Part shown: positions 13,378 through 23,296 of the stretch, piece by piece
Layout: each line of letters starts with the position of its first letter
How positions within the stretch are numbered: the stretch's first letter is position 1
Origin: a virus
IMG/VR virus record: IMGVR_UViG_3300025705_000024
Location: 1-23,496 of that record
Direction: 5' to 3' (one strand)
Length of the DNA stretch: 23,496 bases
Program-made: the position numbers and the translations under genes
The notes under the pieces: model-generated
What the model saw: the letters and a program-made list of their open reading frames with translations, nothing else
What the model was told of the DNA's origin: nothing
Databases searched by the model: none

Positions 13378-16300
13378 CAGTTGTTAGTGTTCGAGTTACC
13401 TTAACATTACATGTTCCTGAAGCAGATTGTACTAATAGTCGTACGTTTCCGGCATTTATATCTGCTGTCACATCTGCTAAATTAGCTGATCCAGTTCTAA
13501 CTATACCATACTGCGTCATCGAAGCTGTTGCACCGTTGTGAATAACTAATATTTCACTTGTACTAAAATCACCTGTTGTGCTTTCTATTTGTAAAATATA
13601 TTTTGCACTTCTGTATACTGCTAAATCCCAACTATCTACTGCAATTGGTGCAGCAGTTCCGATATTTGTAACATTAGCAACACCAGTAATACTAATTTGA
13701 TTAGTACCGTCATAGAAACTATGTGATGCACTTGCTATTGTACCTTTGTTTCCAGATATAACATCGCCATTACTTGCTCCGTCTGGAACAACAGTAAATG
13801 CTCCGATGCTATCATCCCAACCAAAGAATCCTTGCTTTGGTGTTCCGTCTACATATTGGAATGTAACACCTCGGTCTTTATTATCGTCAGTTGTTTGTGT
13901 ATAAATTACAATAGTACCGGTTGATGCCTGTGTATTTGCACTACTTATTGTAAACACATTTTCGTTAGTAACATTCACAACAGTGTATGTACCGTCTGCT
14001 CGTAGACTTCCTGTTACAGTTGTAAAGTCTACGTAAATGTTTGCGCCAGCTTCTAAACCGTGATTGTCAATAGTAATAGTTACAAGACTACTACCTGCAC
14101 CTTGTGTATACGATCCTGGTAGTACCTGACCACCAATGTTAAATAGTGGTTCATCAACAGTAATTTGTGTTGAGTTAATAGTAATTGCTGTACCGTTAAC
14201 TTGTAAATCACCATTAATAATTAAGTCATTGCGTACAGTTGTAGTACCTAAACTATCAGCACCAATTGTTATTGCACTACCCGCTCCTGCAAAGTTTACA
14301 GTGTTTGCATTTTCATTTATTAGATTGAATGTAGTGGCAGTAGTTGTTATGTCGCCGCCATTAACAGCAACATCACCATCTAAAGATATACTATCACTCC
14401 ATTGCGGTGCAGCACCTGATGTAGTAAGAACTTGATTTGCTGCACCAATAGTAAGTGCTGTTAAATCATTGCCGCCACCTGATCCGTATAGTAACGCACC
14501 TTGTAACACCGCCGTTAATCCTGTTCCACCTTTACTAACAGCAACTTCTTGTAGCAAGTTAGCTGGATCTAAATAGTAGCTCGGTAACTGGCCGCCAAGC
14601 TGCCCAGCATCAACTACGCCGTCTTTAATACTTACTTCGCCTGAATCGGTTACATCAAATTGTTGTTTGAATAAACTTACAACACCTGTATTAGTAAAGT
14701 TTGGATTACCTTCATCTGGGTCAACTGTATCAATACTTAATTTTACAGCACCAAAGTAGAATGTTCCTGTACTATCACTATCAAAACTACCAACAACATT
14801 CAAAGGAGTTCCAGTTTCAAGTTCTAAGCTACTTACAGCAGTTGCCCATGTACTATCACCTCTTAAATATGTGTCAGTGTTAGCTATACCTGCACTTGCA
14901 AGTCTTCCTGGATTGATTGTACCTGAAATAATATTAGCAGCATCAATGTTTGATGTAGTTAGTGTACTATATGCTTCAGGTTTTGAACTACTTGAGTTAA
15001 ATGCGTCAATAACTTTAACATTATTCTTAATTAGATTTAGTGTAGAAGACCCTACATTACTAATGTTAACTGGAGTTTGTGTTAAACCGTTAACACTATT
15101 AAGTGCATCAGCTCTTACTGAGTGTAATGTAAATGTGTTTACGCCTACACTACCAACAAATAGTCTTTGACCATTTACTAAACCTTCTGGAATAACTCCA
15201 CTTGCTAATTCAACTTCTAAACTGTCACCAGTATCAAAACCGTGATTTCGAATATTAAATCCGTCAGTTCCGATTGTAATCGGACGATATGTTATAGAAT
15301 GTGAGCCTGTACTTGAACTTGAAACAGTGATTACTGTTGTCAATGTGTAATCGTCATATAATCTTATATTATTAGAATCAATTCGTTCAACAAAATATTC
15401 ATTATTGTTTATAAGAGGAGATACTGGAATATTTGGACTACTTGAATAAACAATAGTATCACCAGTTTGTAGACCGTGATTTGTAATAACAATACTATTA
15501 TTTACAAAGTTTACATTACCGCCTGATGCTGTATCTCTTGCATCAAAGTTTATTAAAGTAACTGCTGAAGTGTCGGCAACACCTAATAATTCCGCAGTAT
15601 TATCTTGTATAAAATCATTGTTAGTTGCACTACCAATAAACTTAGTTGTAGTATCAAGATCAAGATATAGTCTCTTATGAATATCTAATACTGTAGTTTC
15701 AAACCCAGATCCTAATCCTCCAACATCAACATTTGATACTGAAACTCTATCGCCAACATTATATCCTAATCCGCCGCGAGTAACATCAATATTATCAATC
15801 GAACCATTAGTAACAGTAACGTCTGCACGAGCGCCTTCGCCAACGCCTGTAACAGTTATTAGTGGTATATTAGTATACGTTTGAGTACTTGCTCCTGGCA
15901 CATACCCGCTACCCGGAGTAAATGCAACAACGTCGACACTCATCATAACACCGTTACGATAATCAGTAATAGTACCTACTGCGCTGTTTAGACTACTTAC
16001 AATTTGATTACCAACTGTAAAGTCATAGTTTGCAGAATCGTTACCATCAAATAATACAAGAACTTGAGCAATAGTATCGTCAACAATAACAAGGTTTGTA
16101 GCGCCTGTTGTTTCAACACCGTTACCAGTTACATAAATTGCACTACTATCGCTACTATATAAATCGCCGCCTTGTGACGGTTTTCTAAATAACACATCAG
16201 CAGCTAATGTACTAAATGCTTCAGATAAATTTGCAACTTCAATTACACTTGCATTTGTATATGTTTGTGTGACAATACCTGTAGTTCCTGTATTTGCTTG

Positions 16301-19300
16301 AGTAATTATAGTTCCTGCATCAATAGTTCCGTCGATTGCTGCACTTAATGTAATATCTCTTACAAAAAAGTTCTCAGTAACAATATCACCAACAACAAGA
16401 CTTGTTGGAGGAATGTTCTCAATTACTTCAAATCTTGCGTTAAACTCATCAAGAATTATACTGTTAAAGTTACGTGTTGCAGGAATAAGTTCTTGGTTAA
16501 TAGTACCGTTGGCATTTAATTGTACAACACCTCCTGGTACTTGGTTTGTTGATACGTTTTTGTCAATAAAGTCACCAAGTCTATTTTCAAGGAAGCTTCT
16601 AACTGCTAACTGAGTCGAAAGTGTACTATTACTTGCTCCGCCTGGATCATCGTCACCTAAGTTAACGTCTGTTGAAATATTTGTAATCTCAACATCTGAC
16701 AAACTTAGTTTCAATGCATTCAATTCACCAACTGTAACTGTGTTTCTAAATGTAATGTTACCAGTTTTGTTTTCAGCTGTAATAAAGTCACCAACCTTAA
16801 AGTTACCAAGTTCGTCAGTACCTGATGAATAAACACGTCCTGGTAAATCACTAACTTGTTCGTATTCAGATATTGTTTCGCCGCCGTTTTGTGGTAACGC
16901 ATTATAGTCTGTTCCTGACCCTGCATATTCCCATGTGTGTGCAGATGAGTTACAGATACTCGGTCTGTGGAACCAAACAACTCTACCTGGTAATCCGTTA
17001 ACATTTTGTATTTGATTACCGTCTGTTGTTGATCTTAATGTAACTGTTGCTTTATATAGGTCATTTCTTGATGATACGCTTGTAACAAGTATACTTGTAT
17101 TTCCATCGGCATCTTCTAAAATTGTAGATCCTACATCAAATAAGATCCTAATTTCAGAACCATCAAAGATAACCTTTTCTACACTTACAACTAATTGATT
17201 TGTTGTTGAATTATATGTATACACATATGCAGCATTTGATGTAGCACCCGTAGCACCCTGGATTGCTTGTCCTTGTGTAAAGTTATATGTTCCTGCTGCC
17301 AATGACAATACTTGGAAACTATTATGTGATTCTACTACTTCGTTAACAAAAAATTCTTCTGGATCAACTACTAATCTGTGTGTACCTGTACCCAATGATG
17401 TTAAGTCAACATTCTTTGTTAAACTATCGTCAAAATATAATCCAAATGCATTATCATTAATTAAGTTTACATAATAAGTTTGTTCGTTATCTAATCCGCC
17501 AATTGCCTGGCTGCCGTCAGTAAAGTAAACAATAGCTTGACCATTTAATAAGCCGTGGGCAGTTATATCAAATTGATTGCCAGTTAAATCTACAATAACA
17601 TTACTTGTTGAATCTACTGCAACAACTGATGATGTATTTTTAAAGCTGCTTGTTTGATCAGCAGCGCCGTCAACTGTTCTAAATCTTGAAACAAACTGTT
17701 CAACCGGTGAACGTCTTGTACCTAATGTTATAATTGTTTGTAACCCTTCAAAAACACCAGTACCAGCAATAATACCTCTATCAAATGTAAACGCATTTCT
17801 ACTAAATCCTGAACTACGTAGGGCAAATAGTCCAAAGTTTGTAGCAGAGTTAGTAATAGACAAGTAACCGCCGGACTGTGTAAATGATCCGTTTAGTAGG
17901 AAAATTTGGAAACACGAAACGATCTGTGCATAAGAGTCATTAATTAATCGCCAACCAGTACCACCAAATCCTAAGTGCGTAAATGCGTTTGCAACCATTG
18001 ACTTACCTTGTTGTGGTAATCCGTCTGCTGCGTTAGCCGGATTTTCAACTTCAGCTGCAACATTCGGAATGTTTGGATCAACTACAAGATCTCCGTCAAT
18101 TGTAACTCCGTCGCCGCCTAAGAAACTAATAATTGAACAGTTTTGTATATACGGTGATTGTGATATAATAGGCTTACTTGCAGGTAATCCTACATATGCA
18201 CCACGTGTACTTACAACTTCTTCGTCAACGTTATCAAATGCAACACAAGACCCAAAAGTAAAACTTGGTATTTTATTACTATCGATCTGATCTCTAAAAG
18301 TAAATCCGTTAACATAACATCCATTTCGAATACGGAACATATCAGCTCCAGCAACTGATGGTCTAATAATAACACCACGCAAGTTATCGCCAATTATACT
18401 AACTCCGTCTGGGACAATAATTGGATTAACTTCAGTATAATCGCCAGTAGCCATTAAAATTGTCGTTGGATTATTTACATATTGTGGGAACACCACCGAA
18501 GGAGCAACTACATTGCCATTATCTAAAATATCAACTACAACATCAAATCCATTTTTAATGTTGTCTGTACTTGCTGCATCTGGCGTAAGTGAGTTATCAA
18601 TAGTTTGTGTAAATGTTGTTTGATATGTTTCAACAGGTTCGCCGACAAGTGCTGCCGCCGCTGCTGCAATTGCATTGTCAACATACGTTGTTGATCCTGC
18701 TGATATTGCTTGCTGTTGTGCAGTTCCGAGTAATGCATAATCGCTTTGGAACCCTGCACTTGTCCATGTAATATCAGGAGTGTTACGTGTTGGTAACGAT
18801 ACTCCGTTACCGTCTAAGTATGAAATAATTTCTTGGACTCTATTTTCTGCAAAGGTTTTTGCATTATTCGAACCAGCCGGCTGTGAAAAGTCTTGTGATA
18901 ACGAATTACTTGGTGATTTAACTACAGTAGTTTCGATAATAATTTTACCAACTACTTCCTTTAATCTTTCGTATGCTGCAACAGTTGCATCTTTTTCACC
19001 GTTGCCGTATTGCGCTAATGCTCCTATATAATAAGATGCTGCTGCATCGTATGTTTGTAAATTGCCGCCGTATGTAATATCATAAATAAGAGCATCTACA
19101 ATTAATCCTACGTCTCTTTCACACTTTGCTACGTTGTATGTAAAGTCAAAAGTAAACGGTGTTATACCAAGTGATACTTGTCCTGCTATCCAAGCAACAA
19201 TTTCATCTTTAATAAATTCTTTGTTATTAATAAGTTGATTACGTGCATTTAAATATCCGCTATCACTTGCATTATCAGTTCCGCCTGTAGGTGTTGGGTA

Positions 19301-22300
19301 AGTATAAGGATCTGCATTTAGTTCACCATTTGAAACAATGTCAATTGCTTCGTTCCAAAGTGCAATTGCTCTACTTTCAAGTGTTGGATCAGTAAACACT
19401 CCTGTTGTTGCAGTTTTTGTGTTATTTGTATAAGCATCAACAAATTGATCTACTTCGCCCGGAAGTATTAAATTATTACTTAATTCTTTTGCAGTTGCAA
19501 TTGTTCTATAGTTTGAATTGAATATTGCATCTAATCTAATAGCGTCTACAAGTCTTTCAATAGTTACTTCAAATGCATTACTGTCGTATGTGAAGTTAGT
19601 ATATATGTTTCCACTATCGTACTCGTTATCAACTGGTTGTGTATTAGATAATACTTTTGTAGCTAAGAATTTAGCAAACAAAATTCCGTCAAGTGTCTCG
19701 ACCTTCTGGTTATTAATAACTTCGGCACTTACTGCAAAGTTATAAGATTTGCCTGCGTATACTGCTTTTGAGTTACCACCGTATTCTAAGTCAAATACAA
19801 CACTATCAATAATATATCCAACATCTCTACGACATTTAGCACGATTATAACTAAAGCCACCGTACTTAGCAATTAAGTAGTCAAGTGTTGATTGTTGTAT
19901 AGTAAATGTTGCATCTACGAGATCTGAGCTGGCATCTTGCAAGCCCTGTGAATACGCACTCAAATCTGGATAGATAATAGTAGGTGCAGCAGTTGGGCCA
20001 TTTTCAATAATATTTACTACAACATCATATAAAAGTCCTATTTGAGTAGAAGCTGCTGTTGACCCCGGAGCACCTAAGTCAATAGTTTGTGTAACACCGC
20101 TTTGTCTAACTGTTGCGGGTACTTGGTTTTGTACAACATTTTGCGATATAGTTTTTGCATACACAACTGCATCTGCTGTTGCAACTTCTTGCCCTGCAAT
20201 TTGTAATTGTACTAAACTTCCTACACCGTCATAATATTTTAAACCGCTGTCTGTTGATTCAGCATTTGATCCATATATCAAGTCATATGCAATACTTTCA
20301 ATAATAAACTTTGTATCTCTACGACATTTATTTTGATCATATGTTAAGTTGTATACACTATTCACATAAGACACTGTACTATTAATAATATTTGTATTTT
20401 CAGTGTCAAGGTCAGTTGATGCTTGTTGTAATGTTGACGATGCCCAAGATAAGTTCGGTAATGTTAATGAAGGAATACTACCAATACCACCTTTAATAAC
20501 ATCTTTTACAATTTCTACAAGGGCAACTGCATCTGCTGCTTTTGTTGTACTACCTGCAGCATTAATTGTATTTTGCACAAGAACTGTTTCGTACGGATTA
20601 ACTAAACTTGTTGCAGTAATAATATCGTCAACAATTTCAGCAAAATATCTAAATGCATCTTCAGTTTCGTCTAACTGTCCTGTAACTTGGCTTACTGCAC
20701 CTACAAAATACGAATCGGCTACACGTCTTGTTGCAAAGTTACCGCCATACATTAAGTCATAGCTTAGTCCGTCAACTATGTATCTAACATCTCTTGCACA
20801 CTTAGTTGCATTGTATGTAAAGCTCTGATACTTAGTATTAATAAATGTTAATGCATCAGCTCTTAGAGTTACTAATCCAGATGTAATTGCTGACGAAGCG
20901 TCTTGGTATTCTGATGTGGCCCAAGTAATAACTGGATATGTTACTGCTCCTGGGAATGTATTTGTGTTACCATTAGCAACAGTATCTTCGATGTATTGTA
21001 AAAGATTATCAATATCTGTTGCTTCGGTTGCAGTTGCATTACCACTTGAAGTGTCTTGATTTTCTACGTTACCTGTAGTTTTTGTTATTGCTACACCTTG
21101 TACAATGTCTGCTAAAATAGTTGCTAAGTGTGCAAATGCTGCTGCTGTTTGTGTTTGTTGTCCAGAAACTTGACTGTTTATTCCTTCTAAGTAGGCTTCT
21201 GCTGCACGTAATGTAGCACTATCGCCGCCGTATAAAACGTCATAGCTTAATGCATCGATGATATAACCAGTGTCTCTTTCACACTTTACAGCATTAAATA
21301 CAAATCCTGGATATGTTTGTTGAATGTATGCTGTAAGTTCTTTTTGACAGAATGTTCTGTTTGCCTGTAGTTGATCTTTTGCATCAACTTTGTCTTGACT
21401 GCCTCCTGTAGGTGCAGGGAATGTAAGTGCATTTGCATTAGTTGCAGTACTAACGACACCATTTTCAATAATATCTTTTATTTCGGTTATTGTAGCGTTA
21501 ACTCTGTTTTCAGCATTAACACTTGAATCAACATCAGTAAGTGCTAATACGTCAGTACTAATTTTGTCAACATAGCCAAGTGTTTGCAATTCTCTTGTTG
21601 TGTTTTGATAATCGCCACCAGCTCTCATATAGCGAAGACCTGTTGTAACAGCATTATAATTTGTACCTAATGCAGTGTCAAATGCAGCAGCATTAATTAC
21701 TTCAGTAATTTCTGCACTTACTTCTGCATTGTCAAACGTAAAGTTTTGATAGTTTGCAGCAATATATGCATTAACTTCTGCTGCTATAAAATCTCTATTA
21801 TCTTGTAACTGTGCAACAGTGTCTTCAGTTCCTGCGGCTGCGTTTGTAGGTACTGGGTATACTACTGGATCAGCTGACTGATCTGTACTTGTAGAACCGT
21901 TTTCAATAATATCAAGAACTTCAACAAACCCGGCTCTTACTCTTGCTTCTGCTGTTTGATCAATATCAGCAGCTGATTCTGCAAGAGCTTGTCCGTATTT
22001 AAGAGCAGCAACAGTTTGAATTAATTGATTCTGTTGTAAGTAATTACTATTTGCTCTTTGATATGCAAGTCCGGCTGTTATACTATTATAGTTAGAACCT
22101 GTTTGAATGTCTAACTCTAAGCCATCTAAAATTAAACCTAAGTCTCTTTCGCATTTTGCTTGATCGTATGTAAATCCAGTATATACGTCATTAATATAAG
22201 ATATAACTTCCTCTTGTATAAAACTTAAATTAGAAAGTAATAGAACTTTTGCATTTTCAACACCTGTATTTGCTCCAGCAGGTGCTGGTAAAGAAATAGC

Positions 22301-23296
22301 AGGTTCACTTGATACACCGTTAGTAACAATGTCAATAATAGTTGATTTATTAGTAGTAAGACGACTTGCGGCTGTAGCACTTACATCGTCAACAACGTCA
22401 ATCATTTCGTCAAGTGCATAACCTAAACCGTCAATTGTTTCAGTTAACTGACTGCTAATAACTTGTGATGCTGTTGCATTATAATATGTAGTTCCTGCTT
22501 TTCTTGCGTTGTAGTTAGTTCCTAAAACTATATCATAACTTTGCCCTGCAACAATCAATCCAACATCTCTTGAACAAATTTCAGGATCAAAGTTTAATGT
22601 ACTATAAGTAGAGTCAAGATAAGCAATTGTTTCATTTTGAATAAACGTTTTGTTTAAATTTAATAATTCGATGCTTTCTGTTGCTGCCGCAGTAGGTGTT
22701 ACTAACGGAGCATATGCACGAGATGCAGCAAGTTCGCTTGCACGTTTTAAACTTGCAACAGGAGCATTAATACCGTCATTTCTATCATCGCCAAATGCCT
22801 TAGATACATAAATTCTATTACCAGCTAAACTATCTGGAGCAATAAAATCTAAATTGCCGTTTCCGTCAGTAGTTAAAACCTGACCACCAATTCCTGCATT
22901 ATTAGGCAATGTAAGTGTAAAGTCTTCTGGAATACTGCCTGGCGTTCTAATAGTTGTACTATTTGTTCCACTAAACTGACTTTCTTTTAATACAAGATTT
23001 TTATTATTTTCGAGAGTTAAATTTGTAGTAATAGTTGTATCACTTGTTCCGATATTAACTTTATTAATACCGTCAATTACATTTTCAATAAATGCGCCTG
23101 CTTGCCCGTCATTAACTTCAACTTTTGAATCACCTTGGAATACACTTTTTGTTAAGTCTCTTACTGTATTATCATCTTGTAAAGTAAACACTTTACCGTC
23201 TGCTGTATTAAGTGCTAACTCACCTGTTTGTAACTGGCTATTAGTAGGGGATTTTCCCGGTATATTGCTTCGTTTATGCCTAATATTAGTAGCCAT
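13373..23296 (-). CDS. Giant modular virion structural protein, 3307 residues
   Basis: Probably a fibre, whisker or baseplate-attached structural protein. Order of parts: residues 1-40 with a QLQTGELALNTADGKVF motif common at the start of phage fibres; about 205-1600, nine copies of a repeat centred on FTYNxxKCxRDxGxIxDxxxYDxxxGxN; about 1608-1880, a predicted right-handed beta-helix (TTILMATGDYTEVNPIIVPDGVSIIGD onward); four 'NHGLxxG' modules near 1914, 2606, 2684 and 3078; a NNGTINQELIPA-like connector near 2262; a GFFGWDD module near 3156 shared with the 1696-residue protein; and a C-terminal beta-rich domain (about 3190-3307) containing YRSAKYILQI and GNVRLLVQ. The ATG at 23296 overlaps the upstream stop by one base (TAATG), with GGAGG ahead, so translation is coupled. 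No transmembrane segment or enzyme motif is clear. The gene has no frameshift or internal stop over 9.9 kb. Confidence 0.8.
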   Translation of the reverse strand: MATNIRHKRSNIPGKSPTNSQLQTGELALNTADGKVFTLQDDNTVRDLTKSVFQGDSKVEVNDGQAGAFIENVIDGINKVNIGTSDTTITTNLTLENNKNLVLKESQFSGTNSTTIRTPGSIPEDFTLTLPNNAGIGGQVLTTDGNGNLDFIAPDSLAGNRIYVSKAFGDDRNDGINAPVASLKRASELAASRAYAPLVTPTAAATESIELLNLNKTFIQNETIAYLDSTYSTLNFDPEICSRDVGLIVAGQSYDIVLGTNYNARKAGTTYYNATASQVISSQLTETIDGLGYALDEMIDVVDDVSATAASRLTTNKSTIIDIVTNGVSSEPAISLPAPAGANTGVENAKVLLLSNLSFIQEEVISYINDVYTGFTYDQAKCERDLGLILDGLELDIQTGSNYNSITAGLAYQRANSNYLQQNQLIQTVAALKYGQALAESAADIDQTAEARVRAGFVEVLDIIENGSTSTDQSADPVVYPVPTNAAAGTEDTVAQLQDNRDFIAAEVNAYIAANYQNFTFDNAEVSAEITEVINAAAFDTALGTNYNAVTTGLRYMRAGGDYQNTTRELQTLGYVDKISTDVLALTDVDSSVNAENRVNATITEIKDIIENGVVSTATNANALTFPAPTGGSQDKVDAKDQLQANRTFCQKELTAYIQQTYPGFVFNAVKCERDTGYIIDALSYDVLYGGDSATLRAAEAYLEGINSQVSGQQTQTAAAFAHLATILADIVQGVAITKTTGNVENQDTSSGNATATEATDIDNLLQYIEDTVANGNTNTFPGAVTYPVITWATSEYQDASSAITSGLVTLRADALTFINTKYQSFTYNATKCARDVRYIVDGLSYDLMYGGNFATRRVADSYFVGAVSQVTGQLDETEDAFRYFAEIVDDIITATSLVNPYETVLVQNTINAAGSTTKAADAVALVEIVKDVIKGGIGSIPSLTLPNLSWASSTLQQASTDLDTENTNIINSTVSYVNSVYNLTYDQNKCRRDTKFIIESIAYDLIYGSNAESTDSGLKYYDGVGSLVQLQIAGQEVATADAVVYAKTISQNVVQNQVPATVRQSGVTQTIDLGAPGSTAASTQIGLLYDVVVNIIENGPTAAPTIIYPDLSAYSQGLQDASSDLVDATFTIQQSTLDYLIAKYGGFSYNRAKCRRDVGYIIDSVVFDLEYGGNSKAVYAGKSYNFAVSAEVINNQKVETLDGILFAKFLATKVLSNTQPVDNEYDSGNIYTNFTYDSNAFEVTIERLVDAIRLDAIFNSNYRTIATAKELSNNLILPGEVDQFVDAYTNNTKTATTGVFTDPTLESRAIALWNEAIDIVSNGELNADPYTYPTPTGGTDNASDSGYLNARNQLINNKEFIKDEIVAWIAGQVSLGITPFTFDFTYNVAKCERDVGLIVDALIYDITYGGNLQTYDAAASYYIGALAQYGNGEKDATVAAYERLKEVVGKIIIETTVVKSPSNSLSQDFSQPAGSNNAKTFAENRVQEIISYLDGNGVSLPTRNTPDITWTSAGFQSDYALLGTAQQQAISAGSTTYVDNAIAAAAAALVGEPVETYQTTFTQTIDNSLTPDAASTDNIKNGFDVVVDILDNGNVVAPSVVFPQYVNNPTTILMATGDYTEVNPIIVPDGVSIIGDNLRGVIIRPSVAGADMFRIRNGCYVNGFTFRDQIDSNKIPSFTFGSCVAFDNVDEEVVSTRGAYVGLPASKPIISQSPYIQNCSIISFLGGDGVTIDGDLVVDPNIPNVAAEVENPANAADGLPQQGKSMVANAFTHLGFGGTGWRLINDSYAQIVSCFQIFLLNGSFTQSGGYLSITNSATNFGLFALRSSGFSRNAFTFDRGIIAGTGVFEGLQTIITLGTRRSPVEQFVSRFRTVDGAADQTSSFKNTSSVVAVDSTSNVIVDLTGNQFDITAHGLLNGQAIVYFTDGSQAIGGLDNEQTYYVNLINDNAFGLYFDDSLTKNVDLTSLGTGTHRLVVDPEEFFVNEVVESHNSFQVLSLAAGTYNFTQGQAIQGATGATSNAAYVYTYNSTTNQLVVSVEKVIFDGSEIRILFDVGSTILEDADGNTSILVTSVSSRNDLYKATVTLRSTTDGNQIQNVNGLPGRVVWFHRPSICNSSAHTWEYAGSGTDYNALPQNGGETISEYEQVSDLPGRVYSSGTDELGNFKVGDFITAENKTGNITFRNTVTVGELNALKLSLSDVEITNISTDVNLGDDDPGGASNSTLSTQLAVRSFLENRLGDFIDKNVSTNQVPGGVVQLNANGTINQELIPATRNFNSIILDEFNARFEVIENIPPTSLVVGDIVTENFFVRDITLSAAIDGTIDAGTIITQANTGTTGIVTQTYTNASVIEVANLSEAFSTLAADVLFRKPSQGGDLYSSDSSAIYVTGNGVETTGATNLVIVDDTIAQVLVLFDGNDSANYDFTVGNQIVSSLNSAVGTITDYRNGVMMSVDVVAFTPGSGYVPGASTQTYTNIPLITVTGVGEGARADVTVTNGSIDNIDVTRGGLGYNVGDRVSVSNVDVGGLGSGFETTVLDIHKRLYLDLDTTTKFIGSATNNDFIQDNTAELLGVADTSAVTLINFDARDTASGGNVNFVNNSIVITNHGLQTGDTIVYSSSPNIPVSPLINNNEYFVERIDSNNIRLYDDYTLTTVITVSSSSTGSHSITYRPITIGTDGFNIRNHGFDTGDSLEVELASGVIPEGLVNGQRLFVGSVGVNTFTLHSVRADALNSVNGLTQTPVNISNVGSSTLNLIKNNVKVIDAFNSSSSKPEAYSTLTTSNIDAANIISGTINPGRLASAGIANTDTYLRGDSTWATAVSSLELETGTPLNVVGSFDSDSTGTFYFGAVKLSIDTVDPDEGNPNFTNTGVVSLFKQQFDVTDSGEVSIKDGVVDAGQLGGQLPSYYLDPANLLQEVAVSKGGTGLTAVLQGALLYGSGGGNDLTALTIGAANQVLTTSGAAPQWSDSISLDGDVAVNGGDITTTATTFNLINENANTVNFAGAGSAITIGADSLGTTTVRNDLIINGDLQVNGTAITINSTQITVDEPLFNIGGQVLPGSYTQGAGSSLVTITIDNHGLEAGANIYVDFTTVTGSLRADGTYTVVNVTNENVFTISSANTQASTGTIVIYTQTTDDNKDRGVTFQYVDGTPKQGFFGWDDSIGAFTVVPDGASNGDVISGNKGTIASASHSFYDGTNQISITGVANVTNIGTAAPIAVDSWDLAVYRSAKYILQIESTTGDFSTSEILVIHNGATASMTQYGIVRTGSANLADVTADINAGNVRLLVQSASGTCNVKVTRTLTTV
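17657..18475 (-). other. Region of the giant gene encoding a predicted parallel beta-helix
   Basis: Residues about 1608-1880 begin with TILMATGDYTEVNPI, followed by VPDGVSIIGDNLRGVIIRP, FRIRNGCYVNGFTFRD, YIQNCSIISFLGGDGVTIDGD and a later IVSCFQIFLLNGSF. Rungs of short strands with N, G and D at the turns are typical of pectate-lyase-like helices in phage tailspikes. I see no convincing catalytic pair, so it may be structural or glycan-binding. Confidence 0.6.
18497..22684 (-). repeat. Nine-copy Cys-Arg-Asp repeat array in the giant gene
   Basis: Codes for residues about 205-1600. Each unit of roughly 140-165 residues has a helix (QxNRxFIxxEVxAYI), an aromatic strand (F-T-Y-D/N), the core KCxRDxGxIIDxLxYDxxYGGN, a Y-rich helix and a variable linker with IIENG. 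Conserved cysteines are at residues 241, 382, 672, 833, 991, 1155 and 1392. The copies near residues 519 and 1234 keep the F-T-F/Y start and the later xxDxxxxxNY motif but have lost C-x-R-D. Units are diverged at DNA level. Confidence 0.85.
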
